NCBI GenBank assembly: GCA_030616775.1
Contig: JAUWWQ010000012.1
Coordinates: 1-64,000 of the forward strand
From: Planctomycetota bacterium
Lineage (GTDB): Bacteria; Planctomycetota; Phycisphaerae; UBA1845
DNA: 64,000 nucleotides
Direction: 5' to 3'
The notes beneath the pieces are model-generated. The model saw only the letters and a program-made list of their open reading frames with translations. It was not told where the DNA came from and made no database searches. Each line of letters begins with the position of its first letter. Positions within the stretch are counted from its first letter, which is position 1. This document shows positions 1-8,208 of this stretch, piece after piece. The position numbers were made by a program, and so were the translations under genes.

Positions 1-1
1 A

Positions 2-334
2 CGGTTCATGCTCGTGGTGCTGGCCGGTGCAGCCGAGATGGAGCGGAACCTCACACGGGAGCGTACGCGGGCAGCGATGGCGGTCAAACGTGCCAACGGT
101 CAACGGATCGGCTCAGTACCCTATGGCTTCGACCTGGCCGATGATGGAGCGACGCTCACTGAGAATCAGGCAGAGCAACAGGTCGTCCAGGACATCCGGG
201 CTATGCGGGCCCGCGGGATGAAGCTACAGCAGATCGCGGCCGAGCTCAGCGCTCGCGGCGTGCGAACCAAGACGGGCAGGTCGCCCCGGTGGACGCACCA
301 GAGCGTGGCGCGAATCCTCAGCCGAGCCGGCTAG
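2..334 (+). CDS. Serine recombinase, C-terminal part (cut by window edge)
   Basis: The frame is open from the first bases and the visible residues fit the end of a large serine recombinase or resolvase: a stretch reading L..AGAAEMERNLTRERT, the long helix that follows the catalytic domain, then a C-terminal helix-turn-helix region (KLQQIAAELSARGVRTKTG, then HQSVARIL). The catalytic Ser domain lies outside the window, so activity cannot be judged. The ATG at 8 is internal to the family and not a real start. The gene sits about 1.7 kb from a 3' tRNA fragment at 1993-2043, which fits an integrated element ending there. It could equally be a resolvase unrelated to that site. Confidence 0.85.
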   Translation, partial: RFMLVVLAGAAEMERNLTRERTRAAMAVKRANGQRIGSVPYGFDLADDGATLTENQAEQQVVQDIRAMRARGMKLQQIAAELSARGVRTKTGRSPRWTHQSVARILSRAG

Positions 335-1008
335 GACCGTGGGTGGCAAAGTTACCCCCCCTACCCTATGGCGTGTCTGAACGGTCCACGTCAGACGGCT
401 CGTTGTACGCGCGTGCGCGTGTGTAGCCATCCGATGAGGCTAAGTGCTACCCGGGCGCTCGAGGGGCGGTGGGGGGTGGAATCGAATCCGACCCAGCCGA
501 AAGTTGGGTTGCGCCATAAGCTCATGTCAGATAACGACTTAGATGCGTACAACCGACAGGCGAATGTATCATAAGTGGACTGTTATCGGGCGCTGTTAGC
601 GCTCGCCTGAGGGACAACACTAACCTCTACGGCGCGGGTTGGTGCTCCTCCGAGAGCTATTACATCATCCTTTCGCTAGCGCCAGGGCGGTTTTCGAGGG
701 TATCCGTTTGCCATTACAGCAGGCGTAATTCCCGCTCGAAAGGGGTGACAAGGGGTTATCTAACCGCTTCCAGCACACTTTCTAACACTCCAGCACACTT
801 TCTAACACTCCAAAACACCTTTTTCGCGGTGTTACACGTTCCGCTTTCGGAACATGCGTGCCGATTTCGCAACACCGTTCATACGCTGCCGTCTGGGCGT
901 CGGGATCGCCGATGATTGCCACGTGGCAGCCACGCCGACCTGGCAACCTTTGCCACGTGTGACACGGCAGGCGGTTGGCGGACCTTTTGTCCCGACATGG
1001 AGATCATC
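335..1008. other. Intergenic stretch inside the putative element
   Basis: No convincing gene is seen here. The only clear structure is the 20-bp tandem repeat at 771-810. The frames that stay open lack a ribosome binding site and recognisable protein sequence. Confidence 0.5.
771..810. repeat. Two perfect tandem 20-bp repeats
   Basis: The unit cagcacactttctaacactc occurs twice head to tail at 771-790 and 791-810, and a decayed third copy begins at 811. Tandem iterons of this size can be protein-binding sites for an excisionase, replication or partition protein, but nothing nearby proves this. Confidence 0.8.
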
Positions 1009-1135
1009 ATGCCCTGGCTCAGACAGCCCGATGCAGCGGTGGCGATGGGGATCAGCGGTCGGACGCTCGCCCGTAGGATCGCGTCAGGGCTGATCGTCAC
1101 CGTATTCGTCGCCGCTTTGTGACGTTGGCGCACTA
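1009..1135 (+). pseudogene. Possible small HTH (excisionase-like) protein, frame broken
   Basis: A GGAG six bases upstream precedes an ATG at 1009. The product starts MPWLRQPDAAVAMGISGRTL, which looks like a MerR/excisionase-type helix-turn-helix, but the frame then becomes hydrophobic nonsense and stops at 1122. Shifting frame at about 1087 gives a basic tail (ADRHRIRRRFVTLAH) ending at 1135, the kind of wing expected after such a helix. This suggests a frameshifted xis-like gene of the element. The call is weak because so few residues are involved. Confidence 0.3.
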
Positions 1136-1279
1136 GGCGTGTTCCGGTGCGTCCCAACCGCTCGGAACGGCTGTATTCACGTCCTGCATCTATTCCCACG
1201 GCTCCCGGTACAGCCCACAATCCGGCGCCTTTTGGGGATTCAGCGGCGTAAATGTACCCGCCTTTCGATCCATGCGATT

Positions 1280-1783
1280 CTAGCTCGCATACGGTTTCTG
1301 TGCGGGGCTCCGACCGAGATTCTGTACGCTGCCTGGCCGGAGCCTCGACACTTTGATGAGTCTCAGGGCCTCCTCGATACTGTCGACGGGGACGGAGCCG
1401 GCTATCTCGGTGTCTCCTACCTGTTTGACCGCTCCACCCAGTGCCTGGATTCTACTGTGGGCCCTCTTGACCCCCATTGCGGAACGGTACTGCAAGTAGA
1501 TGCCGAGCTGGCCAGGTTCGCCTTCGTCGGCGATATACCCGTCGTAGCCGACGATGGCATCCCAACGGTCAGATGCTCCCACATACCCAAGCTTTGCTGT
1601 GTCAGACTTCCTCCGCCGGGCAGGCGGCACCGGACCAGCGTCGTGCAGGTTTCGGAGCCGGCACCGGTGCTTGCGGGCGTACTCGACAAGGTCTGTTATC
1701 CTTGTGCCCAATGTTGTCGAGGGATGAGCCGGTCCCATTGGGCGCTGGCGGACAACTTCATCCTTCACGAGGGTTTCGGTCAT
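1280..1783 (-). CDS. Hypothetical protein, 167 aa
   Basis: No family is recognised. The middle and end look like a folded domain (GYVGASDRWDAIVGYDGYI and QYRSAMGVKRAHSRIQAL), with a basic N-terminal region. The ATG overlaps the stop codon of the upstream reverse-strand gene (ATGA arrangement at 1780-1783), a strong sign that the two genes are translationally coupled. A long frame on the other strand over the same bases has no such support. Both genes lie just inside the tRNA-fragment boundary and probably belong to the integrated element. Confidence 0.6.
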   Translation of the reverse strand: MTETLVKDEVVRQRPMGPAHPSTTLGTRITDLVEYARKHRCRLRNLHDAGPVPPARRRKSDTAKLGYVGASDRWDAIVGYDGYIADEGEPGQLGIYLQYRSAMGVKRAHSRIQALGGAVKQVGDTEIAGSVPVDSIEEALRLIKVSRLRPGSVQNLGRSPAQKPYAS

Positions 1784-1953
1784 GACGCGGTACCCCCGTG
1801 TGCCTCGGCCAGTGCCTGCGCGTACCCAAGCACTCGGCTGCGGTCCGCTTCGGACAGGGTCTCACAAGTAGCTATGATCTCAGTGAGGGTAGGGCCGACA
1901 GGAAGGTCAGCCGGATCGTTAGTGCTACCTGGCGTGCTACGCGCTGTGTCCAC
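1780..1953 (-). CDS. Small hypothetical protein, about 57 aa
   Basis: The C-terminal half (PTLTEIIATCETLSEADRS...) looks like a genuine short helical protein and its stop overlaps the start of the next gene. The frame stays open upstream through the reverse complement of the tRNA-Val fragment, where translation gives the familiar artefact MPDLNRRPPPCKGG, so the real start must lie downstream of that. I choose the GTG at 1953 as the first plausible start past the tRNA fragment, though no strong ribosome binding site fixes it. The function is unknown. An antitoxin-like role is possible given its size and coupling, but this is speculation. Confidence 0.5.
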   Translation of the reverse strand: MDTARSTPGSTNDPADLPVGPTLTEIIATCETLSEADRSRVLGYAQALAEAHGGTAS

Positions 1954-1992
1954 CTGCGTTCTTGATGCGGAAACGGCGGTTTGAGGGCGTTG

Positions 1993-2043
1993 AGCGCCTC
2001 CCTTACAAGGAGGAGGTCGTCGGTTCAAGTCCGGCATCGCCCA
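1993..2043 (+). other. 3' fragment of tRNA-Val(TAC), probable att site
   Basis: The bases from 1993 form an anticodon arm with CCTCC/GGAGG stem and a loop carrying the anticodon TAC. A variable region and a T arm (GTCGG, TTCAAGT, CCGGC) follow, then the 3' acceptor strand atcgccc and discriminator A. The D arm and the 5' acceptor strand are missing, so it is not a functional tRNA. Such 3' halves are left at the far end when an element integrates into a tRNA gene. The orientation implies the intact tRNA-Val lies to the left, outside the window, with the element (including the recombinase at 2-334) between. Confidence 0.75.
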
Positions 2044-2204
2044 GTCGCATTGCGACTCCGAAAACGCCGTTTTGCCCTTGTTTTGTAAGGTTTTCTGCTT
2101 GTGGCATGGTGACGACGGCAGTTCACCTATCCGGCTACTTGCAGCCACCTTTACCCCCTACCGGCCAGGTCTTAGTGCTAGCGCCGGTGCTAGCGCGGCC
2201 TCTG

Positions 2205-2229
2205 GTGGGTTCGATTCCCATCCACTCCC
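2205..2229 (+). other. Second tRNA-like T-arm and acceptor fragment (Ser-like)
   Basis: GTGGG, loop TTCGATT, CCCAT forms a T arm with one G-U pair. It is followed by ccactcc, the 3' acceptor strand typical of tRNA-Ser. No matching 5' strand (ggagtgg) is present upstream, so only a 3' piece exists. It may be the scar of a second integration next to the first, or a chance match. Confidence 0.4.
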
Positions 2230-2327
2230 GTTGGACTTGTAGGTCGGTTGGCCCTAGCGTTCGGCATTTCGGCTATCTTTGTTCACAAGTTGGCGAAAGG
2301 AATGATGGTCACATTAGGAGCAGTGTG

Positions 2328-3413
2328 ATGCACGGGATTATTGCGGGGCTTGTGGTTGTAATGGTGGCCGGACCGGGGCAGGGGCAGGATGAGGCTGGGT
2401 TTGATGCGGCGGCGGTGGGTCGGTTTGCAGGACTGGCCCTGGAGTGCATTCATAAGGAATACCCCAACAAGATTTCGCACGTTCTGAGTTCCGATGCGGA
2501 CGTTCGGCCGCCTCGGGAGCTTACGCCGGTGTTTTCCGGCTGCTTCGATTGGCATTCGGCGGCGCACGGGCACTGGCTGTTGGTGCGACTGTGCCGGATG
2601 CATCCCCAGGCCCCCTTCGTGGACAGAGCCCGGGTCGCATTGGCAAAGAGCTTCACGCTTGAGAAGGTCGCGGCGGAGGTAGAGTACCTTCGAGGCGAGG
2701 GGCGCGGGACCTTCGAGCGTCCCTATGGCTTGGCCTGGCTGCTGCAGCTTTCGGCGGAACTTCACGAGTGGGATGACCCGCAGGCCAAGGAATGGGCGGC
2801 CACCTTAGAGCCTCTGGCCACGGAGGCCGCCGACCGTTTCAAGGAGTGGCTCCCGAAGCTGTCCCACCCTATTCGCACGGGCGAGCATAGTCAGACGGCC
2901 TTTGCCATGGGTCTGGTGTATGACTGGGCGCGAACACATGGCGACAAGCACATGGCGGCGATGGTGGCACAGCGGGCCCGCGATTATCACTTGCGTGATC
3001 GCGGAGCCAGCTTTGCTTTCGAGCCTAGCGGGCAGGACTTCCTTTCACCCATCCTGGCCGAGGCCGACTTGATGCGGCGGGTTCTGAAACCTGCGGAGTT
3101 CGCCGCCTGGCTCGGAGCCTTCCTTCCGGAACTGAGTGTGGACGGCTCGACAGAGTGGCTCCGGCCGGCGGTTGTCACGGACAAGACAGATGGAAAGCTG
3201 GTCCATCTCGACGGCCTGAATCTCTCGCGGGCTTGGATGATGGAGGGAATGGCAGCCGGTCTCCCGCCGCAAGACCCGCGCGTCGCCGGCTTGCTCAGGG
3301 TAGCCGGCGAGCACCGCCGAGCCGGATTGCTGGCGGTTACCGGGGAGCACTACGAAGGTGGACACTGGCTGGGAAGCTTCGCCGTCTACCTGGTCACCAA
3401 GCGCGGTCTGTAA
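2328..3413 (+). CDS. DUF2891 family protein, exported, 361 aa
   Basis: The motif EYPNKISHVL at residues 44-53 and GCFDWHSAAHGHWLLVRL at 71-88 are characteristic of DUF2891 proteins, whose biochemical role is unknown. A hydrophobic N-terminus (IIAGLVVVMVAG) ending near GQGQ looks like a short signal peptide. The ATG at 2328 is preceded by AGGAG at 2316-2320 at ideal spacing. The same frame stays open far upstream through both tRNA fragments, so the longer version is spurious. The gene stands alone as the first chromosomal gene after the presumed element boundary. Confidence 0.88.
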   Translation: MHGIIAGLVVVMVAGPGQGQDEAGFDAAAVGRFAGLALECIHKEYPNKISHVLSSDADVRPPRELTPVFSGCFDWHSAAHGHWLLVRLCRMHPQAPFVDRARVALAKSFTLEKVAAEVEYLRGEGRGTFERPYGLAWLLQLSAELHEWDDPQAKEWAATLEPLATEAADRFKEWLPKLSHPIRTGEHSQTAFAMGLVYDWARTHGDKHMAAMVAQRARDYHLRDRGASFAFEPSGQDFLSPILAEADLMRRVLKPAEFAAWLGAFLPELSVDGSTEWLRPAVVTDKTDGKLVHLDGLNLSRAWMMEGMAAGLPPQDPRVAGLLRVAGEHRRAGLLAVTGEHYEGGHWLGSFAVYLVTKRGL

Positions 3414-3527
3414 TGCGCATCCCGAGGAATGACCGTACTTCGGCGTGCGGTTGGTGGTGTGTTGCCGTGTGTGTTTGGCGTGCCATGTTGTAGGAGGAGC
3501 AGCCCCGCAAGGGGCGACCCACGCCAG

Positions 3528-3591
3528 CCCACGGCGTCAGCCGTGGGACAGCAAGGCGCGCAGTTCATACCCCACGGCTCACGCCGTGGGG
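3528..3591. repeat. Pair of palindromic hairpin repeats
   Basis: Two hairpins of one family lie 22 bases apart: CCCACGGC-gtca-GCCGTGGG at 3528-3547 and CCCCACGGC-tcac-GCCGTGGGG at 3570-3591. The paired arrangement, GC content and loop size are those of REP-type elements. They lie downstream of the DUF2891 gene and of the convergent DUF4382 gene and could serve as a bidirectional terminator-like structure, but no T-run follows. Confidence 0.8.
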
Positions 3592-3661
3592 TAATCACTT
3601 CCGCCCTGCTGGGGCTGCTTTCACACAGGCGCACCCGCTGAACACGTACAAGCGGCGGCCG

Positions 3662-4741
3662 CTACGGGCCGATCGGGGTCAGCTCCACATCGGCAAGCTC
3701 GGTCGTTTCGCCGGCCGTAACCTGGACATCGACTATCTCGGCGTCTTGATACGTAGCCAACGAGAACTCAAGGCGATACACGCCCGTGGGAAGGCCGCCC
3801 ACAACGTACCTGCCTTCTGTGCCTGTGCCGGTGCTGGTCAGCTCGTCATCTCCCTTAAAGGCGGTGACCGATACGCCGGGCAACGGCTGCCCCGAGACGG
3901 CATCTACAACCCTTCCGGAGATGCTGCCGGCATCCAAAAGGTTGATCAAACGCATCGCCACGGAGGGGGTGAAGTGGAAGCTCCGGATCGTGTCGGGATC
4001 GTCAATGTGACCACCGGGAATCGGTCTGAAGGCCCGGCTCAGGTTGACGTCAAGAAGCAGCGTCGTCTCCTGGTCCGCTTCGACCTCGAAAGTGAAATGG
4101 AGCTTGATGCCCGTCTGCTCGCCGCTGGGTACTCTGAGCAGGAACGGCTCTTCGCGGCCTTCCAGTTTGACGGAGCCTTCGGTGACGATGAGCCTCATTT
4201 GCGTGTAGGTGCCGGCCGGCACCTCGGAATCAGCGAGCAAGTCCGTCCGGCCGTTCTGCAAGTCCAGTAGGTTGAAGGTCTTACTGCCCTGGAAGATCAC
4301 GACAAAGGAGTTGCCATCATCGTTATCGCCATCGTCACCGTTATCATCGGCATTGTCGCCTGTGTAGGCGGCCACGCACTCGTCGTTGTCTTCATCGCAG
4401 GTCTCGTCCCACCCGCAGGGTTCGCTGCCGGCTTCACATTCGCCGGTGGCATCGTTACAGCTTTCGGCCCCGTTGCAGAACGCACCGTCATCACAATCCT
4501 CATCGCCGGCGCAATCGCTTTCAACGCCCGCTTTGCGCACCTCGACGCGAGTTATCGTCAGCAGGGCCTCTTCGATGAACTCGAACGGAAACGGCTTGTC
4601 GGTGACGACAACGCGCAATTTCCCCGTCGAAGTTGCCGTGCCGCTGTCAACGGCACCGGGCACGAAATCACACCGGACGGCGGCGAGGCAGCCGAATGCA
4701 CAGACACAAGTGGCCAGAAAATACCTGGTTTCGCGTTTCAT
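3662..4741 (-). CDS. DUF4382 protein with Cys-rich insert and carboxypeptidase-regulatory-like domain
   Basis: The DUF4382 pattern is clear: LRVVVTDKPFPFEFIEEALL at residues 42-61, then FNLLDLQNGRTDLLADSEVP at 156-175 and the GTYTQMRLIVTEG strand. Between these halves lie a Cys-rich segment (about 77-122, with spacing like CxGDEDCDDGAFCNGxExC) and an Asp/Asn-rich linker (about 128-144) that may bind calcium. Residues about 274-355 form a carboxypeptidase-regulatory-like beta domain (GSISGRVVDAVSGQPLPGVS). The N-terminus is hydrophobic with a Cys at 24, so an exported lipoprotein is possible although the lipobox (AAVRC) is poor. It converges on the DUF2891 gene and its role is unknown. Confidence 0.85.
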   Translation of the reverse strand: MKRETRYFLATCVCAFGCLAAVRCDFVPGAVDSGTATSTGKLRVVVTDKPFPFEFIEEALLTITRVEVRKAGVESDCAGDEDCDDGAFCNGAESCNDATGECEAGSEPCGWDETCDEDNDECVAAYTGDNADDNGDDGDNDDGNSFVVIFQGSKTFNLLDLQNGRTDLLADSEVPAGTYTQMRLIVTEGSVKLEGREEPFLLRVPSGEQTGIKLHFTFEVEADQETTLLLDVNLSRAFRPIPGGHIDDPDTIRSFHFTPSVAMRLINLLDAGSISGRVVDAVSGQPLPGVSVTAFKGDDELTSTGTGTEGRYVVGGLPTGVYRLEFSLATYQDAEIVDVQVTAGETTELADVELTPIGP

Positions 4742-5183
4742 TGGGAACCCTCTCCTGATGATTGGGGTGTCGTGCCTTTCTTCCGGACTTTGCCGAGGTC
4801 TTCACCGACCCGGCCAAGGGATGCAACATAGCGCGCACTACGAATAAGCTTACAATATCCCTGTCCTACCGTTTCCGCCAATTTTCGGGAGGTTTTCGAG
4901 AAAAGGCTGCTTATTGGACATGACAATTGCTGGTGTGCGGGGCGCGGGACAGCCGCCCGGCGCTCAGTGCTTCACCACCGATGATTTGACCGGCTCCCAG
5001 CAGGCACCACAGATGGCTCGTCTCCCCGTACTTACTGGGGTGTCCGGGCGCGCTGGCATTCTTGCACCTCCGATTATGGTGTCCGCTGTCAGGACTTGCA
5101 GGAAAGGATGTCCGTAGGCGTGGGGACGCGATGGGAATCTCGTCCCAGCTCAGGCCAAACGCAGGCTGGTATGGCGAATTGCT
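4742..5183. other. Intergenic, no gene seen
   Basis: About 440 bases lie between two reverse-strand genes. The upstream part presumably carries the DUF4382 promoter. No coding frame, RNA gene or clear repeat is recognised. Confidence 0.5.
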
Positions 5184-6263
5184 TCACGCGGCCGAATCGG
5201 TGCCGATCAAGAGTACTTCCCGGCTACGGCGGTTGGTGGATAGGGCGTACTGGTATGAGGGGCCGTCGATGACGCGGACTTGTCGCTTTACATCGCGGAG
5301 CATGCCGGCGAGTTGGTCGACTGTCGGAACGCCGTCACTGCGATAGGACACCACCAGAATACTATCGCGGAACCGCTCGAACAGGCGGCGGAACGTGTCG
5401 TGGCAGGAGTCGGCGTCTGACCAGGGATCACTCCGGCGAGCCAGCCGGCGGTGCTTGGAATCAACATCGATCATCTCGGGCCACTCGTCGTAACGGACTA
5501 TGCCCTCCAAGAAGTGATAGAACTCGCGGTAGTCCACACCAACGCCGGACCGGTTGATGTAAGGCGTGTCGACATATACCAGATCGTAGTCGGGCTCGAC
5601 TTCGAGTGCGTCACGGCAGATTGCTCTGCACTTACCGCCTGAATCGACGACGGCAGCATTGGCCTCAGCGGCAAAGACTCTGAAATGCTCGGCGAAGCTG
5701 CGATCCCAACTGGCCTTGTTGCCGAAGCTTCGCTGGACGTCGGCGGTCCGCATATAAAGATTGCATCGGTGGAACAGATTGTACGGCCGCTTGACCAGAG
5801 CGGATTGAAACAGCGCGAACCAGGCAATGGCCCGCTCGTAGGGGCAAGTGAGCCGGCGTATGTTGCCGACGGCCACGTCGAGCCAACGGTTCTCCTCGTC
5901 GGTGAAGTAGATGCCCTCGAATGTGCGTTCGATAAAGTCTCCGTATTCTACGCCGGTGTGCCGGATGCCGATCGCGTTGACCTGGTCGTCATCAAGGCGA
6001 ACGGTGTCGTTCTCGATCAGGGCAAGACCGATCTGGTGATTAAACGCCAGTATGTCGTTGTAGGTAACCTGCTTGCCCGCGCGTTTGAACGCGTACGACA
6101 CCGCACCGCTGCCGCCAAAAGCGTCCAGCACTGTAGTGAACTCAAGGTTGCGCAACTCAGCAAGGATAGCGCCGGCCAGTTTCCGCTTGCTTCCCTGGTA
6201 TCGGGTGCGCGGAAAACGGCTTGGGTCTGCTCTCGTCTGATTCGCGACCGTTGAGGAGCTCAT
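5184..6263 (-). CDS. DNA adenine methylase (D12/Dam class), 359 aa
   Basis: The N-terminal TRYQGSKRKLAGAI (residues about 20-33) and the S-adenosylmethionine site DAFGGSGAVSYAF (about 46-58) match the D12 class of N6-adenine methyltransferases. The catalytic motif reads VDTPYI, with Thr in place of the first Pro of DPPY. A C-terminal part (ILVVSYRSDGVPT) fits the end of the methylase fold. No restriction endonuclease is adjacent, so it behaves as an orphan methylase. Its ATG overlaps the pyrG stop by one base (TGATG at 6261-6265), so it is probably co-transcribed with kdsB and pyrG. Sequence specificity cannot be read from the sequence. Confidence 0.85.
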   Translation of the reverse strand: MSSSTVANQTRADPSRFPRTRYQGSKRKLAGAILAELRNLEFTTVLDAFGGSGAVSYAFKRAGKQVTYNDILAFNHQIGLALIENDTVRLDDDQVNAIGIRHTGVEYGDFIERTFEGIYFTDEENRWLDVAVGNIRRLTCPYERAIAWFALFQSALVKRPYNLFHRCNLYMRTADVQRSFGNKASWDRSFAEHFRVFAAEANAAVVDSGGKCRAICRDALEVEPDYDLVYVDTPYINRSGVGVDYREFYHFLEGIVRYDEWPEMIDVDSKHRRLARRSDPWSDADSCHDTFRRLFERFRDSILVVSYRSDGVPTVDQLAGMLRDVKRQVRVIDGPSYQYALSTNRRSREVLLIGTDSAA

Positions 6264-8074
6264 CAGGATGAGGCGTGGGAGCTGTCAACAGGGTCGCACT
6301 GCTCGCGCGAGCACTCCCCCTTAGGCCGCGCGCATTCCAGGCCGCCGCTGATCTGCACGCCGCTGTACTGCATGGCGGCCCGGATCAGTCCCAGGAACAT
6401 CGGCTGGGGGCGCAGCGGCCGACTGGCCAGCTCAGGATGTGCCTGGGTCGCGATGAAGAACGGATGCTGATCAGCCGGCAGCTCCAGTGCGTGCATGATC
6501 GGGTGCTCCGGGCTTTTGCACGAAAAGACCAACCCGGCCTTCTCCAACGTCTCGATATACTCGGGATTGACCTCATACCTATGTCGGAAGCGCAGCCGGA
6601 CACGCTCGGCTCCGTCAAACAGGGTTGCCGTGATGCTCCCGGGAGTAATGGCCACGTCGTAACCGCCGAGGCGCATGTTGCCACCAAGGCCTTCGAGTTT
6701 CTTCTGCTCGGGCAGCAGATCGATGACCGGGTGGGGACAATCCGGTTCGAGCTCCGTGCTGTGGGCGCCCGTCAGATCGCAAGCGTGACGGGCGTATTCG
6801 ATGACCGCGAGCTGCATCCCGTAACAGATACCCAGATAGGGGATGTTGTTCTCGCGCACGTGGCGGATGCAGGCGATCTTGCCGTCTACCCCTCGGGTTC
6901 CAAAGCCGCCCGGGACGATTACCCCGTGAATGTTCTCGAGCTTCCGGGCCGCGTTCGCATAGGTAAGATCGGAACTGTCCACCCACTCTATGGCGACCTT
7001 GGCACCGAAATGTGTGCCGGCGTGTTCCAGGGCCTGGATGATGCTGGCGTAGCTGTCGCGCACCGTAGTGTATTTGCCGATGATTCCTATCGTCACCGGG
7101 TGCTCGGCACCGCGGAAGCGCGCGATGTAGTCATTCCACGTCGTTCTGGCGATCTCCTCGGCCTTGGCGTCGATGCGATTGGTGATTCTGAGCAGGTCGG
7201 TCACGGCCGTATCGATTCCGGCGCCGCGCAGCATCTCCGGCACGACGTAAACACTGTCGCAATCGTGCATGGAGAATACGCGATCCATCGGGACGTTGGC
7301 GAAGAGGGCGATTTTCTCGCGTACTTTCTTGGTAACCGGTGCCGAGGCCCGGCAGGCGATGATGTAAGGATGTATACCGGCTGCGTTGAGCAGTTTGAGG
7401 CTGACTTGGGCGGGTTTGGATTTCTGCTCGCCCAGGATTTGCGGCTCCACGACGTAGGTCAGGGCAACGAAGCAGAAGTTCTCCGGCCCTTCTTCATACG
7501 ACATTTCGCGGACGGCCTCGATGAAATAGGCGTTTTCCACGTCGCCGACGGTACCGCCGATCTCCACGAAGACCACATCCGCCTGGGCCACCACAGCCAG
7601 CTCGCGGAGACGCAGCTTCACCTCACCGGTCACATGGGGGATCATCTGCACGTCCCGGCCGAGGTAGCGCCCCTCACGCTCCTTGTCCAGCACCGAGGAT
7701 AGGATCTGGCCGCTTGTGCAGAAGTTCAGGCGCGACAGATCGAGGTTGAGCATCCGCTCGTAGGTGCCCAGATCCATGTCGCACTCCATCCCGTCGTCCA
7801 GCACGAAAACCTCTCCGTGCCGGTAGGGATTGAGTGTGCCGCTGTCTAAGTTGAGATAGCCCTCGAGCTTGACAGGCGTGACGGTGGCACCTTTGTCCTG
7901 CAATATCTTGGCGAGCGAGCTGGAGAAGATGCCCTTGCCCAGGCCGCTCATCACCGTACCAAAGACGACAACATATTTCGTCCTGCCCGGCTCGTAGCCG
8001 GTAGGCATCGGGGTGAAGAATTCCGTATCATCCGAAGCAAGCCTTAAGGATTCGAGCATGTTTTCAGAAGTCAT
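6263..8074 (-). CDS. pyrG: CTP synthase, 603 aa
   Basis: CTP synthase converts UTP, ATP and glutamine into CTP. The N-terminal synthetase domain shows the loop GTVMSGLGKGIFSSSLA and the segment PYRHGEVFVLDDG. The C-terminal class I glutamine amidotransferase domain has the oxyanion loop VIVPGGFGTRG and nucleophile motif LGICYGMQLAV. The synthetase part departs from the usual text (EGYLNLDSGTLNPYRHG rather than DPYLNVDPGTMSPFQHG), so this is a diverged subgroup. The ATG at 8074 gives 603 residues, against a usual 530-550. The in-frame start 105 bases upstream would translate a palindromic repeat (8137-8161). It lies between kdsB and the methylase on the same strand, which fits a supply of CTP for KDO activation. 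Confidence 0.93.
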   Translation of the reverse strand: MTSENMLESLRLASDDTEFFTPMPTGYEPGRTKYVVVFGTVMSGLGKGIFSSSLAKILQDKGATVTPVKLEGYLNLDSGTLNPYRHGEVFVLDDGMECDMDLGTYERMLNLDLSRLNFCTSGQILSSVLDKEREGRYLGRDVQMIPHVTGEVKLRLRELAVVAQADVVFVEIGGTVGDVENAYFIEAVREMSYEEGPENFCFVALTYVVEPQILGEQKSKPAQVSLKLLNAAGIHPYIIACRASAPVTKKVREKIALFANVPMDRVFSMHDCDSVYVVPEMLRGAGIDTAVTDLLRITNRIDAKAEEIARTTWNDYIARFRGAEHPVTIGIIGKYTTVRDSYASIIQALEHAGTHFGAKVAIEWVDSSDLTYANAARKLENIHGVIVPGGFGTRGVDGKIACIRHVRENNIPYLGICYGMQLAVIEYARHACDLTGAHSTELEPDCPHPVIDLLPEQKKLEGLGGNMRLGGYDVAITPGSITATLFDGAERVRLRFRHRYEVNPEYIETLEKAGLVFSCKSPEHPIMHALELPADQHPFFIATQAHPELASRPLRPQPMFLGLIRAAMQYSGVQISGGLECARPKGECSREQCDPVDSSHASS

Positions 8075-8136
8075 GTAAGTTGTCACCGCGTTGTACGACG
8101 ATGTCGCGCCCTGGATCCAACGACCAATTCCTAATC

Positions 8137-8161
8137 GAGCCGCGGGCTTCAGCCTGCGCGG
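8137..8161. repeat. Dispersed GC-rich palindrome, copy 1
   Basis: The sequence gagccgcgggcttcagcc followed by tgcgcgg forms a stem around CTTCAG. Near-identical copies lie at 26820, 35137 and 35201, all in intergenic DNA and in the same orientation. This copy lies between kdsB and pyrG. Confidence 0.85.
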
Positions 8162-8208
8162 TCTTGCAGCTTCCCACAACGCTGCGCCGTTCGCAGCTCC
8201 ACACAGGT

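Noticed and set aside
771-810. CRISPR array
   Set aside because: The two 20-base units are directly adjacent, without spacers, and no cas gene is present.
1139-1984. 281-codon forward frame over the two small reverse genes
   Set aside because: The reverse frames have overlapping start/stop coupling and protein-like composition; the forward one has neither a ribosome binding site nor recognisable sequence.
1981-2043. Complete tRNA-Val gene
   Set aside because: The D arm is missing and the possible 5' acceptor gggcgtt has a mismatch, so only the 3' half is a match.
1962-2327. Long N-terminal extension of the DUF2891 protein
   Set aside because: It would translate both tRNA fragments; the ATG at 2328 has a good ribosome binding site and starts the signal peptide.
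6275-7702. 475-codon forward frame over pyrG
   Set aside because: It is the antisense shadow of a clearly recognisable CTP synthase.
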